Shown: positions 44,818 through 57,613 of the stretch, in pieces | Numbering within the stretch: position 1 is the first letter of the stretch | How the letters are laid out: each line of letters opens with the position of its first letter | Assembly: GCA_025449115.1 (NCBI GenBank) | Contig: JAHLKC010000159.1 | Coordinates: 1-64,000, forward strand | DNA: 64,000 bases | From: Chytridium lagenaria | Taxonomy: Eukaryota; Chytridiomycota; Chytridiomycetes; Chytridiales; Chytridiaceae | Reading direction: 5' to 3' | Position numbers and translations under genes: made by a program | Notes under the pieces: generated by a model | Databases searched by the model: none | The model's input: the letters and a program-made list of their open reading frames with translations, nothing else | Told to the model about the DNA's origin: nothing

Positions 44818-47367
44818 CTAAAAGTGATCCAAGGGATACTTGATGCTGTTAGTTCCCTTTTTTGAAAATTGCTGCTTCTGACACTTGGCTTGCTCTTCCA
44901 GGATATTGAGGGCGATCATAGGAATCTCGAAACCTTGATTACGTACATTAAGAGATATGACGACGCAGCCTATCTTGCGAGGTGCCCGGAATTTTCGGTG
45001 CAGTCTTTGAAATGCATGAGAATCGACTTGATCGTGCCCATTCAAAAACTAAAGAAAAGGGAGAAGGCGGGACAGCGCGTTCGGCCGTTCAAAATTCTGG
45101 TGACTCCCTATTACTTTTCTGGCACATCCTAACTAGAGGTTCTCTCTTGAAGGACGGCCAAATAATTGCAGAAGTTAAATCAGAAGTTAAGAGGGTTTCA
45201 GAGCCGGAGAATTGCATCCTGGTACGTCGATCCATGATTTCTCTTACTTATTTGTTTTAGCCGATTAAGGCAAACATCAACCGTGAAAATCAGATAGTCA
45301 CCGTTGCGTCATCCTGCGATGTAAGCAACGACACATCAGCTTTTGTAACTGGGGCACATGCCGACGAGACTGAGAACAAGAATGCTCAGATTTTTGACAA
45401 GGAGTTTTGCGGACCCAAGAAGACTATGGCGTCGGTTGGATTTAATATTTTTTTTAGGACTGATTTAATATAGTCTGATGTTGAGGAAGAACGTCATACT
45501 TTGGCTTGTGATGTTGGTGTTGATATGGTGGCCAAAGACAAAGAAATCGGCGACGCGGAGGTTGTTTATCATGAAAGGGAGACTGAAACCAGTTCTACAA
45601 CGGTTTGTTCTCAATCCTGAATATTTATGTCTGACATCTTGTAGTCAAATAATGTGGAATATGAGAATGGCGTGCCGGCATCGCGAGCCTGCCATGAAAA
45701 TGTCGAGTGCACATACGAAAACCCCTCTGAAGACAGAATTTTTGAAGAATCTCGTGAGATGGTTGACAAAATTGGGCTCGAAAGTAAAGTTATGGAAGAG
45801 AAGAACATGGTCTATGAGCGATATGAGGAGGCTCTTAAGCGCATCATTGACATAATTGATGCCGAGATTGAGCTTAATTGTAAAATGGAGCACATTATAT
45901 TTACCGCCGCAGAGCCTTTGCTGACTGGCCCTCTACCTTTGTTCCCGGAATTCACCGCCGCTGACATGAAGAGATTTGTGGTAAGTCAATACTCTGATCA
46001 TCTTGTATATTCTTCAAATAGCGATCTTCACGATGATTTTGATAAAGCTAATCTTAATTCGATTTATAGAGAAACAGGGACGTGAAGATGAAGTCTCCGG
46101 AAGAAATCGTTACTATGCTTTTTGAGGAAGAAGAGCCTTCTTTGAGCGGTTTCGACGACGTTGATATTTGTCGATGTGCTGAGCTTGAGGTGATAGCATG
46201 ATATATGGCCTTTACATACAAACTAAACGATTTCTTCAGACTTTGGATGACGATGATTTAGCGATATTTGATCCTGCAGACTACACGCATTATGATATTC
46301 TTGTGCGTGACAGGTCAGTGAGTTTGGAGACTTCGGAAGAGCCTACTTTTCTATCAGAGGACGCTCTTAGTTCTCCACAATACTCTCCACCAACCTACTC
46401 TTTCCCCCCCGGTCTCCACCCTCACCCATCCCACCCCGTCCCGTACCACTACGATTCCGTTAGAAAGCCTCGTCTTTTGTCAACCCTCACGTCGGTTTTT
46501 GATCAGGTGAATGGTGGATCTGAGCAAAGCGGTCATGTGTATGCGTATTCTGTTCAGGATGGATCCCGTTATTATCAGAGCTCAAATTATGCGCAGCCGG
46601 ATACCTATGTCGGGGACCCCGTGAAAAAGTGTTACCCTGCACCGCTTACTTCTATGTTTGAGTCTGGATGGAATGCTGGCTTCGGAGAGACTGGTCGTCA
46701 GGAGATGCATGCCGTCGATTATGGATCACTTCCTGTTCCAAGAAACCCACTTATGTATGAGTATGAGGGACCGCAGCATACGGATTTCAAACCCTTTGGT
46801 CACGCCTTTGACCGTAAAGCATTTGGACTCGATCTTCCTTCTCTTCCACAGAACCCACAAGCAGCTCAAGAGTACCGTCATACATTACCGTCGGATTCTA
46901 TGTTCGGTTACGGACTCCCTCCTCTCCCAAAAAAAGCTCCTCAAGAACCTGCACCTATTATCCCGTCTTTTTTCGAATGGAAAGCACAACAAGTCCTCAC
47001 CCGCCAAACCAATACCCAATCCCTCCCTGCCTCTTACGCTCCCCCAACCCGCACCATCGCTCCCTCCGCCGATTCCTTCGAATCCATGTTCTCTGCGTTC
47101 CACCAGCCCACTGGTACAGATGATGATGATTATGTATGTTTGCCGGATGACCTCCCGCTGTATCAGCCGAGACCGAGGACGTCTGTAGATGTGGAGGCGA
47201 TGAAGAGGTTGGCAGAGTGGGAGGGGACTTGGGACGAAGAAGACAAAGAGGAGGAGGAGGAGGAAGAGACAGGATTTGAGATGGGGAAATTACCGGACGT
47301 GGAGAAGGTGAAGAGACGATTTGGGGGCGGAGACTGGCAGTATGTTTTTAATTTATTGGATTTGTAG
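44818..47367 (+). CDS. Orphan protein with long Pro/Tyr-rich C-terminal exon
   Basis: The upstream exons carry helical segments (RNLETLITYIKRYDDAAYLA; MEEKNMVYERYEEALKRIID) separated by introns of about 60-70 bases. The last exon (from about 46239) is one open frame of roughly 370 codons. It is rich in Pro, Tyr, Ser and Phe (SPPTYSFPPGLHPHPSHPVP, YALPPLP-like motifs), with repeated LPSLPQNP and LPPLPKKAP segments, and ends in an acidic stretch (EEDKEEEEEEETGFEMGKLP) and GGGDWQYVFNLLDL. No domain is recognised; the long exon is probably disordered. Part of 44374-44640 may be an earlier exon or another gene. Confidence 0.45.
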
Positions 47368-47642
47368 GGTGGTTTATTTTATTTATTTATTTATTTTCGT
47401 TTTTATTTGTATACACCTCCTTTATAGCATCATCATTAAAAAATACAACATTTAATTAATCTTCTGGCGGATTATTTGCTTATTGTTCTCCTGTGTCAGT
47501 ATTCTTGATATCTATTTCTTTTTCGTGTATTAGACAAAACGAAAGGCGACGGAGTAAAACGAGAAAAGGATATATATTGAAAAGAAGCCCAAAAACAGAA
47601 CATCTCTAAAAACACCCTCATACGTAGCCATCCCCATTTCGT

Positions 47643-50600
47643 TTACATCGCAAAAGAATCCATCAACTCCCTGATCTCTAAATACGCTCTATTCTCCAAC
47701 TTATCCAACCCAAACCCATAATGACTTCCATCCACCTCACAATAAAAGAAGGCCTTCAAATACTCCAACACAAGGTCATACACCATGACCTGTTTCCTCT
47801 CTGAATCCGTCAACGGCTTCAACGCCGGTTTCTGCGGCGCCGCAGGACCTCGACCATACGTTGTCCGATTCTTCTTGATCGCTTCCGATGTTTTGGTCGA
47901 AGTAGCACCGGCAGCCCCAAACACATTAACTTGCTGAAACATCTTTTGTACAAGCTCGTTCCACACAACCATACACATGAGACTAGGGCTTGCAACCTCC
48001 TTCTCGTGCTGTTTCTCCAACGCCGGGTTGATGGTAATATCATTGCTCGATGCGCCGGTGAGGGTGGACGCGCGGTTGTTGGCGCATCGTCGAACCCTTT
48101 GAGACGGTTGCCTTCGTTCAAGAAGGGTAGCTGCGGCGAAGGAAGTCGTTGAGGCGCGGACGATCAAGAGTTTCGTTGAAAAGGGAGAGGGATTTTTCAA
48201 GGTAGGTGAAGATGGGATTCATGGCTTCTTCGATTTTTTCTCGGTGGGGAGGTGGAGTTGCTTTGGAAGGTAAAGAGGGAGGAGGAGGAGAACTTGTCGA
48301 CGATTTTTTTCCATTCCGAGGAGGTGTAACGGACAATCTATATTCAGAATGTTAGCCAAAAAGCATCATGCCTGAAACACGCGGAAAGCGAGGTAAAAAG
48401 GGGATCCCACTCACCCTATCCACAAAAATCGCCACCATTCTTTCCGCAGCCGTCTTCAAAATTTCCTGCGACCTGATCACCCAGAAATCGATGTCATCAA
48501 TTTCTCCCTGTCGTCTCACACGAATCAAGAGTTTCCCCTGCGGTTCCAATTCAAACACCTCATCGTGCGTCAAGTAATCCGAGTATTTGGAGTCACGAAG
48601 GTAGAGTTGGCGTTTCGAGATACCGCACTTATCATCGGGAAGGGCTTGACGTCTTCATCCCAGACTTCGAAACCGAGGAAGGATTGGGAGTCGAGCATGT
48701 GTTGAGGAAGGTTGACATCAAAGTGCTGAGAAACAAGATAGATTAGACGATAATAAAAAGAAAGCGAAGAACAAAAAATTAAAGATCTTGGAACAGCTTA
48801 AAACCCACCTGATTCCAAACCGGATTCAAATTCTTAAAAATCGTCGTAGTCCTCGCCAACTCCGCCCCCATCACCATAATCCTCACATAAGGATCACTCG
48901 TAGTCAAATCACAAATCTGCAAATCATGCGCTCTCACAATCGTAATCTTATATTTATGATGATTCTCTGGCGCGTCTTCCGTTCGTTTCGCCTCAGGGTT
49001 GATCATGCCAACACGATCCGATATGCCGAGTTCATGGAAAATGAATTTGAGTTGCAAGTCGGCTCCAACAATGTTATTGAGTTTCATGCAAGACTCGTTG
49101 GAAAAGGAGATGGCCATGTCAGAGTTTTCGTTTTGCATTGTTTCAAATTCTTCGAGGATGATCTCTTTGTAAAGTTCGAGAGATTTGAAGGTGACCTTAA
49201 CACAGTATGAGTATATTCGCTCTTCCAAAAAGGAAAAAAAAGTGAGTACCTTGATGAAAAGCAAGTAGAGGTCCTCCTTTTTGGACGCATTTACGGTATT
49301 CAATTTCTTCATGAAGCGAAGACCGTTGTTGAAGAAGGTAAAAATATCTCTTACAGACGCGCTGAACATGGTCGAAGGTGGCATGATCGGTTTATACTAA
49401 ACAAGTCAAAGTGGAATTAATTCAAACTTCATACAAAAACAAAAAGTTTCTTATGATAAAAAACCACTCACATTATCAACCTTAATGGCATTCAACACCC
49501 ACTGCTTCCATTTATCATCTGTCCTGCTCAACCATTCCGCAATGAACGGTCTGAAAAACTCTTCAATATTGAACTGCGCTTTACTAAAAAAACACCACCA
49601 GAAGTCAGTTCAAATACCAGTTATCACCCAATAAAAATAAAAAGCCTTACTCCACCGTCTCCGGTTCCAACTTTGAGAACAAATTCGACACCTCCTGATA
49701 AAGCCCATGAGGTCCCAACACATCATCAATAGAAATCCGTTCCAAATTCTTCAACACCATCCTCAGATTCTCCATCTTGATGATATAGAACTTCATATAG
49801 GTTTCCTCCACCAAACTCCTCACTCGGACCGTCTTGGCGATAGGGTCTGGGAAATGATGGGCGAATTTCTCGATATCGAGGAGATGAGCTTGACGAGGGA
49901 GATGGCGTTGTAAAGTTCATCTTCTTCTGAGAGTTTGGTGGAGACGGTGGAAACTGAGGAATTGTCGGTGCGGTCAGGGGTGTTGGCACCGGGGATGGAG
50001 GCGGATTCTTTTTCGAGTTCGTTGAAGCGGGCAATGATGGCGCCCTGCAAGTCATGTAGTTAGTCCAACCAATAGTGAAAAGGTGTCGAACCTGAAGTAT
50101 CCCTGTCATGATTTCCGGAATATTCTCAAGCAATCCATCTGAATACATTCTATACGCATTATTCTGATTAATCCGCATCATCAAATCCGCGAGATGTTTC
50201 ACGGTCATCCTCGACACAGAAGGTTCACCCTTGAGGAGTTCAATAAAGTTCTTCAAGATATCCTGAAGTCCTTTGTTGAGCTTCTTCAAAAGGAAGATAT
50301 GGTACTCGATCTTGTTTAATGATTAGCATAGAGAAAGGGGACAAAAGGGGCTCACATCGCTGATACGCATGTGCTGGATGTCGTTTGTGAGGTTGAAGAG
50401 AGGTGTGATCCGTACGGCAAGATGGCTGAGTGATACCTCACCCTCAAGGAATCCGTCGATAAAGTATTCATGAAGTGCAAGGTCTCTGCAATCCTTGCTG
50501 ATTTGCCATCTAAAAAACAATACCGATTGCATTAGAAATGGCCCATACCAGAATAATAAAAAGACAGTTAAGAGATATTATACCGTTGAGCACATTCTGA

Positions 50601-52349
50601 AATTAGATGCTTGCTGGTTTTAGAAAACTCGGCTTCTTCCGGCTTGACGTTTGCCGGGATGGATGTGAGATCATGTTCCATGCATTTCTTCAAAAGCGCC
50701 TTCAAGTAGGTTCTCCGTTTCGGTGGGAAGAAGAGCTTCTTGCTGTCCTCAATCTAAGAAATAAAGAAGAAATGAATATTCAAAATTTAGCCCCTGTCGC
50801 TGAAGAGAACAAAACATAGTTAAAAGAAAGATCTCTCACTCACCCCTGAATATTCGGATGTCTCAACAGCAGTACTTTCCTAAACCCGTTCATCGTCGCC
50901 AGCTCTTTCAACTTCCAATTCTCATAAGCCTCATTCGAGCTAAAATCATTTTTAGGCGCAGACGGCACATTCGACTGCTCCAAAGACCTAATATAAGCCT
51001 CCAACTCCCCCAACGAGATCCTTTCCGAGCAAATCTTTTTCACATGCAACACATTCGCGCTATGCTCCTCTGTCGTTATATTAAACACAATCCTCAACCA
51101 ATCCGCCAACGGTGTTTTATCCGTCGCCTGGATCCCTTTCGTCTCCAACAGGAACCTCGAAAGGTGGGCTTTCAGGGCCGCATTGTTTTCTGCACGCTCT
51201 TTGAGGAAATGATGTTCGAGTGCCTCTCGAGAATTTTTTTCTTGGTTCAGGGCTTCGCGGATCGTGTTGATAAACATTTCGGTGGTTTTAAGGAAGGTGG
51301 AGTCGTAACTGGATGGATCGAGTTTTAGGGGTTTTATCTCTCGTTCCATGTAGGTGGCGAGGAGGGTAAGGAGGAGGTTGATGTCGGCCATTTGAGCGGG
51401 TTTGATGTGGACGGCTTGTTCGCAGAACCTATGCCATCGTTAACAAACGTCTCTTCCGGAACTATCGAAGTATACAACAAAACTTACTTTAAACCAGCCA
51501 TAGCAAAGTGCTTTGTGTGGTCCACCTTTGGGATCATCTTCAAAACCTCCGCCTTCTGCTTCACCCTTTAAAAGGAACCCCGGTTAAATGCCAGAAAGCC
51601 TCAAGATCACCACAACTTACCTCGCCAAAAACACATTGATCGTGGTCACCGACAAGAACAAACTATTTCCCGACACCTTACTCATAACCTGTTCCGGTTC
51701 CTTCATCTTGATCGACAGACTCTCCAAAGCTCCCGTAATATTCTCTCCAAACGTTGCAGCATGCATCGGCGCATGATGCGGAGCAGGGGGCGCTGCAACG
51801 ACGGCTTTCGGTGCATCTGCAACTGATAACGGGTACAACGCACAGATCAAAGAAGCCATGTAGGCGTCTTTGACGTCTTGATCGGCTTCAGAAAGTGTGA
51901 AGAGTTGACCAGCGGACGGGATGGGGGTGGTCGACGCATGGCGGTTTTTTGATAACGAGTGCGGAAGATGGTGCCGGCGGCGCCACCGGGTTTCAAGGTG
52001 TCCATGCCAGTTCGGAGATTGCTGCGGGGCGAGCCGCTGGAGGAGGAGCTTGGGGGGTTAGGGAGAGGCCTGGAACCATATTGGGGTTGAGGGAGGTTGA
52101 AGCTGTTGGATTGTTGGCCGTATTGATGAGGGGCTTGGTTGCCGTAGCTTGGGCGTTGATACATTTTCGAGGAAGGATCCGCCCCTGTGCTAGCCTCTGC
52201 TGTATAGAGTGGATCAGCCTGTGTTCAAGTGCGGTGATGGTTTCAAAATTTGTGAGGGCAAGACGCTTTTTGAACTGACGCATTCTATCGACGACAGGGA
52301 ATCTGGACGGAATAACGCGAGTATGACGCATGATTAGGAAGGCCTTCAT
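47643..52349 (-). CDS. Munc13-like protein with MUN and C2 domains
   Basis: This is a fungal relative of UNC13/Munc13, proteins that tether and prime vesicles and chaperone SNARE assembly at the plasma membrane. The N-terminal part (MRHTRVIPSRFPVVDRMRQF) is followed by a Gln/Pro-rich linker and a long helical MUN region (LLTLLATYMEREIKPLKLDP; MNGFRKVLLLRHPNIQG; YFIDGFLEGEVSLSHLAVRI; LKNFIELLKGEPSVSRMTVK). A C2 domain lies at about 48790-48960 (YKITIVRAHDLQICDLTTSD, PYVRIMVMG) and continues after an intron (WDEDVKPFPDDKCG), with the Asp residues used for Ca2+ binding. An MHD2-like helical end (KQVMVYDLVLEYLKAFFYCE) closes it. At least nine short introns and several frame changes (near 52190, 49890, 48240) are seen. 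Confidence 0.8.
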
Positions 52350-52774
52350 TTACAGCATTGGCATTGGAAACGTTTGATTTAAAGAAGATTCAATTTTCGA
52401 TATTGAACTGTACAGGAAGATATAAACGGAAGACGCATATACAGAAATGCAAGACGATAAACCCCACCGAGTCCTCCTCCAAAAGTGAAAAAAAAAGCTG
52501 CAAAGTAATAAAAGATGTACGTATCGACAGAGAAACTAGTAGAAAAAAATGGGCAGCAGCGACGGAATGGAAAGAAACGTAAAACAAAGATTCAGAAAAG
52601 AAAACGAAAATGCCCATAAAAGAAAGGGTATCGATCACGCGCCTAATTCAATAGCAGAAGAGCTTTCAATTGGACCAAGTACAAAGCAGCATGCATCCAA
52701 AGGATCAGTATACCCAAATGTCAGCAACAATCACATTCTAAGAACAAGGAGGTTATGAAAGGGTCAGATTGTAA

Positions 52775-53040
52775 TCATGAAGACATACCACAACAGCATC
52801 CAGCACACATTGCCGTAAAGCACAGTACAATACTATTACAGCAACAACACCAAGCGGTCGTCGCAACCGCCTCAGCGTTCTGCTGAGCACTCCAGTCTCC
52901 CTCAGCTAAAGTTATAACGTTACCTCCCCATCCTTCTTATAAAACCAGATTAATCACTCACCCTTGACATTCTGCGCATCTGCATCCATCAAAGGAATCG
53001 CTTGAGGTGCGGCATGGTGACTGTCGGCGGTGGTGTTCAT
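52775..53040 (-). CDS. Small Cys-rich membrane protein (CYSTM-like)
   Basis: Exon 1 (52962-53040) encodes MNTTADSHHAAPQAIPLMDA; a 56-base intron joins in phase to exon 2, giving 69 residues. The C-terminal part is AEGDWSAQQNAEAVATTAWC followed by CCCNSIVLCFTAMCAGCCCG, a hydrophobic segment with nine cysteines. This resembles CYSTM-type tail-anchored proteins in eukaryotic stress responses, where clustered Cys sit at or in the membrane. The usual upstream GYP-rich part is absent, so the family assignment is tentative. The frame is intact. Confidence 0.55.
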
Positions 53041-53598
53041 GGAGCGAGTCTTTCTTGCTTGTTAAAGGATTTGTGGTTTGTCAAATTAGACACTGAAACG
53101 CCTTATTTTTTGATGATGGCATCTCCATACTTTGAATCGGCGTCTATTGAATGAGGTGTCAGACGGTGTAGAAACAAAAAAAGTCACACTATCGACTCCA
53201 TCATATGCGTATCATGCATCCTTAAAACAAAAAGAAAACATGAGGTAAAATTGAGATGGGTTAGCAACAAGATAGGTAAAGATAAAATACTAAAAACTCC
53301 ACTTTAAACAAAACATAAATTCTGACAGATTGCAAAAAAAGACCGAATTCAAGAATAAAATCTCTGTTCATCAAAAAATATACATGCCTTCAAGGTAAGG
53401 AAAATGATTTGGGAGAAGGGAATGACAAAAAAAGGAAAAGTGCGCCAGCGACCAAGTAAAAGGAAAACCAACATTTTATGGCATGCAAGGAAAAAAGTAA
53501 TTGGAGTTCTGGTGTTGGGAGTGCGGAGGGATAAAGGGAAACATTATCAAACAAAATAACCCTATGAGAATATACCCCAAACAAAATCCTAACTCCTC
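53041..53598. other. Intergenic, no gene seen
   Basis: AT-rich, 3' flank of the next minus-strand gene. A minus-strand ORF at 53390-53584 has no motif. Confidence 0.45.
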
Positions 53599-54872
53599 TC
53601 AGTTCTTAGGCTCAGAGGTAGCCACGGCCTGGTAACCAGGCCCATAAGCGGGAAGGTCATCCTCCTCCGAAACAGGGTCGGAAGGCGGCATCTCATAAGA
53701 GATGGTGACCTTCTCGTACTTGACCTCCTCAACAACGTCATTGTTGAAAAACTCAAACGGCTCCTTCTGGGCCTCGTCATCACCACGAATAAGCTTGTAA
53801 GCAAGACGGGCAATCATGGCGTAGAAGACAAGAATGAGGGTTCCAGAGGCGGACACAAAGATGGCCTTGTCTGACATGTTGAGAGCGTTGAACCACTTGG
53901 CAAAACGACGCATACAGCCGCTGCGGTGGCCATTGGGGGAGGGCATGAGCTTCTCACCAACAGCCATGGGGCAGGCCTTTTGACGAACCATGTGACCATC
54001 AGGGTAAACGTCAACGATTTGACCAACAACAGTGTCATCCTGGTTACCCTGAACGACCTCCTTTCCGTTAAGCTCGTACACACGCTCAGCAATAGAGATA
54101 CGGGTGACGTTCTGGCCGTCAACTTCGACCTTCTCAGAGGTAGCGAGGACTTGGATGCCGACAACACCAACGTCAAATGATTTTTCCAGCTCTTGACGGG
54201 TCATGTTAAGGGCTTGGGGGTTAGAGCCGTAGATAGTGGCGGCCTCAACTTGGGACGTTGCTGAGACCCATAGGGATTTCGTGACCGTTAACAGTAATGT
54301 CGCCCTTGGGGGTACATCAAACAGCATAATGATGTCAGGTGAACTTGGCGGCTAGTGCATGAAACAGAGTTAGGCTTCTTTTAAACGCAAAACCGAAGGA
54401 AACTCACCAACAACGTCGTCCTTTTCGACAAGCTCATCTTGACGAGAAACGGTCACAGCGAAGCGGCCTCCTTCTTCGAGAGCATTGACGGGCATAGAGC
54501 TCAAGAGAGGTTGCATGCACATCACTCAATGGCTTGGCCATCGATGAAACTGTTTACGATAGGATTAGAATCGGCTCCACTATATCTTTTCATTGAAGAA
54601 ATATGGGGTTGAAAGGCGTCCGTAACAAGATGAACTTTCTCTATTGAGCAACAGCAACTCGCTCGATAAGCATTCCGCCACAATCTTTTTGCTTTCATCC
54701 CGCCACACACCCACACAATCAACCACACAGTGGTAAAATGCATGCTACTAAAGGTGGGATGGCTGATGGAATAGGGAGTTGATGGGTGTGATGTGATGTG
54801 ATGTGAAGTGAAATACAGATACTCACCGACGGCACATGCAATGCCAACGAGAGCGCTACGGAGGAGATGCAT
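53599..54872 (-). CDS. Secreted single-pass membrane protein, unknown
   Basis: Exon 1 encodes MHLLRSALVGIACAV, a signal peptide cut by an intron (GTGAGTATC...). The lumenal part has ALEEGGRFAVTVSRQDELVE, KGDITVNGHEIPMGLSNV, MTRQELEKSFDVGVVGIQVL and SIAERVYELNGKEVVQG, a beta-rich domain with potential N-glycosylation sites (NMT, NVT). After CPMAVGEKL and a Cys pair comes one membrane span (AIFVSASGTLILVFYAMIAR), then an acidic cytosolic tail ending PAYGPGYQAVATSEPKN. The topology suggests a type I protein of the secretory pathway. The family is not recognised. Frame changes near 54500 and 54270 are seen. Confidence 0.6.
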
Positions 54873-55385
54873 TTTGAAGTGGGTGATTTCTGGAAGGTAA
54901 TTTTTTTCAAAGTTGATGTTACGCAGCTGTCCACTTATAATTGGATTCCAAGGTTTGGTATATACGCTGCGGGTTGGTTGGTTCTCCCTCGAAATAAATA
55001 ATGAAAATATCCTGAAACCATTTATTATTTGCTTACTCCTTACGTTTTACGCTAGCCGTGCAATTCTTGCTATCTAACGGAACATAAAACACTTCGTTGG
55101 TGAAGAGCCTTTAGTTCGCCAAATAAAGGGACTTTACCCTCAAACCAACATCTCAAACTCACTTTAAAATAATAATCTAGATCACCGCTCAAAGAAAGCA
55201 TTTGATTAGATATCTGTAAAGTCTCGTTCTTAACGCCAAAAAGGACAGACTTCGAATCTGCGACTAGTATGAAAGACATTATGATTCTTTTTTGGAGAAA
55301 TCCAAAATTGTCTACCAAATAAACCTTTGAAGCATTCTTTGGCCGCTGTTGACAATGAACCCATGCTGCCAGTCGACAAACGAGG
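54873..55385. other. Intergenic
   Basis: 5' region of the membrane-protein gene. A minus-strand ORF (55070-55561) overlaps the next plus-strand frame; only one of the two can be real, and codon composition favours the plus strand slightly. Confidence 0.35.
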
Positions 55386-56234
55386 GTGGAGAGCAGAAGA
55401 GGAACCAAGTCTAGAAAGGCATCCAGCACCGAGGACGAGTTGTATGTGAGCTCCGACTTTGGTGGTATGGACGAGTCGGACATGTTCGACAGAAAAACGC
55501 AGGAAAGGGATGCCAGAACGAAGACAGTGATGAAGATTGTGAAAGATCCGAATTTATTCAAAGCTTCCAGGATGGACGATTCTACGCAATTTGTAAAGAC
55601 TATTGGGCAAGAGGTCTCGCAGTCGGAGTTTAAGCTACCTAGAGACGAGCCCGGAAACGACTTTATCGCGGATGAGTTTCCTGTTCAAGGATCTTCGATA
55701 CAGAGAAATATTGAGATGAAAAACGCGACCAATATGCAGGATGAAGTTGTTCAGAGCGTTTCTCTCCGTCCACCAAAGTCCTTACTTAAAAAGGAGCACG
55801 GAAGAAAAGCTGCAGGATGGGATTGCCGTTTATGACCCCTTGCTCGTAAGATATGTAATGGACGATGTCTTGTTTACCCACTCTCAGCATACCGTTATCG
55901 ATTATATAAGCCTGAGGAATGTTTTACGTAGGCGCATAGAAGAGCCTCAAACAATGCTTCTATAACGATGAAGTCGAATTTAGAGATTTTCATCAATACC
56001 GCTATGAGAAATATCGCTCGAAATCGTCCCAAGTTGGACGTATTCAGATCGTGGGTGGAAATCAATGCTCTGAACAAAGATTCGAACGAATCCTCCCTTC
56101 ACAAGATTCTCGTGCAAGAAAGCCTCACTCCGAAGAATTCTGAGAGCCTTTGGAAGGATTTGCTGGACAAGAGGTATCCGCGTTCACCGAGGAAACTTCA
56201 AAGTGCATTACTCAAGTACTTTTGGTCTTGGTGA
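55386..56234 (+). CDS. Hypothetical hydrophilic protein, uncertain
   Basis: Frames on the plus strand carry MESRRGTKSRKASSTEDELY, an acidic/basic helical part (DRKTQERDARTKTVMKIVKD; QEVSQSEFKLPRDEPGNDFI) and, after a frame change near 55740, EEKLQDGIAVYDPLLVRYVM and EIFINTAMRNIARNRPKLDV. It ends LLKYFWSW. No domain is recognised. It could be a two- or three-exon gene or the remains of one. The antisense frame encodes a hydrophobic stretch and is a competing reading. Confidence 0.35.
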
Positions 56235-57360
56235 GTTGATAGGCTTAAGCGTGCATACTTTAACATCATAATACTTGCATAGCATGCAAGGAGTATCTTC
56301 CTGGAAACAACCTTCTAGCTTTTCGCGCGAGATTGGTGTGTGCTCTGGACACGATGAGGCTTGACCAAAACGATATTAAAGATTATGACTGACTACAATT
56401 ATCAACATTGCAAGCGGGTAGCTCACGGTGATAGTATGTAAATCATGTTAGAAGTCCATTTAGTCAATCTATTTACAGTACTGGATCACGCAATCTCGGA
56501 CGTTAATCGTAGTTTGAAGTGGGCCGGAAATCTTTTTCCCAGTGCTTCTCGCAGGTGCTTTAGTCGCTTGTTATGAAATTGGAAGCTCATTTTAGTAAGT
56601 TTCAGTGGCACCTTGTTTCATCTGACGTTTTAAATAAGGCGAACTAAAATTCATCCAGTATATTTTAAGAAGGTTTTTGAGGTTTGACGACAACCGAGAC
56701 TATTGCTCCCGGCAATTGCGAAAGGATGCTATGTAATGCTATGAAGAACGGTAGACTGGAGCGCGTTCTACTGGTAATTGAGACTATCAGTCTTAGAAGG
56801 GCCGCCGCTGCTTCCACACCTTCTAACCCTTTCGAGAGGTCTTCGTTCGGCAGGGCTTGGTCAAATGCCGTACCTATACTATTCGTCTCATTCAACCACG
56901 TTTTAGTATAGTGATAGCAGTTTATTTTGAAACGAGCAGCTTGGGGGCCCGTTTTACTCTGTCTCTAATTTTCACCGGTTCTTACGACACATGAGTGAGC
57001 CTGTTGCACTCACTGAAAGTCGCCGCGGCGATGCAGTGTTTGCAGCGCCGCCTAAGGCTGACGGTCAATCTGGGCGCCGGAGAGCGTTGTGTTGTTGAGG
57101 ATCAGGGAGTTGAGTGGTCACAACATTCTTTCAGAGAGGCGAGGTGCGCAAGATGCAAGTCTTTTGTAACTTTTTTTCTTTCTAACGTTCTTAGAAAAAG
57201 GTGCTTTCTGGAGATACTAAAAAAGGCTAAGTGAATTCTTCATAGTGGTTCAACAATGACAGATATCCATAGCATCTGAAGTGACGGGGGTTGGTAGAGG
57301 TCAGTAGATGAATACTTAGAGTCAGAGTGCCGCAATTTATGAAGAAAGCTACTTTCTAAT
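56235..57360. other. Intergenic, no convincing gene
   Basis: Short frames at 56684-56911 (plus) and 56995-57234 (plus) lack start context, introns and motifs. The sequence downstream of the tRNA gene (minus strand, below 57361) has no obvious T run for polymerase III termination within about 40 bases. Confidence 0.4.
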
Positions 57361-57467
57361 CCCTTCTTCCGGGTTCGAACCGGAGACCTCCTGATGGCTA
57401 GTGACTAGGATACTGGTGTGATCCAGCCAATGTTACAGTCAGATGCTCTTCCAACTGAGCTAAGAAG

Positions 57468-57469
<2 letters not shown>
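57361..57469 (-). tRNA. tRNA-Tyr(GTA): tRNA-Tyr (GTA), intron-containing
   Basis: On the minus strand the acceptor stem CCCTTCT pairs with AGAAGGG. The D arm is GCTC/GAGC, the anticodon stem TCTGA pairs with TCAGG (one G-T), and the T arm is TCCGG-TTCGAAC-CCGGA. The loop CTGTAA gives anticodon GTA (57434-57436). An intron of about 37 bases follows base 37, as in eukaryotic tRNA-Tyr genes. A box (TAGCTCAGTTGG) and B box (GGTTCGAACCC) match the polymerase III consensus. The 5' end of the gene abuts a LINE insertion, whose target duplication contains the acceptor 5' strand. Confidence 0.93.

Positions 57470-57505
<36 letters not shown>
57470..57505 (+). repeat. T homopolymer of 36
   Basis: The run starts with the seven T of the target duplication and continues for 29 more into the LINE. 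The unoccupied downstream copy has only seven T. The extra T are either part of the element 5' end or were added at insertion. Confidence 0.85.
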
Positions 57506-57506
<1 letters not shown>

Positions 57507-57613
57507 AAAAAACTTGATTCTTTTTCGGACATGCCCCCAAGCTGACCGGGACGGCCTCCATCGCGGAGAGGCCATCCGAAGAAGAGATCCAGACAACACA
57601 GCAGCCAACACCC

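Noticed and set aside
55070..55561. 163-residue minus-strand ORF with hydrophobic start
   Set aside because: It overlaps a plus-strand frame that has a more protein-like hydrophilic composition and continues downstream; only weak evidence separates them, so I kept the plus-strand reading at low confidence.
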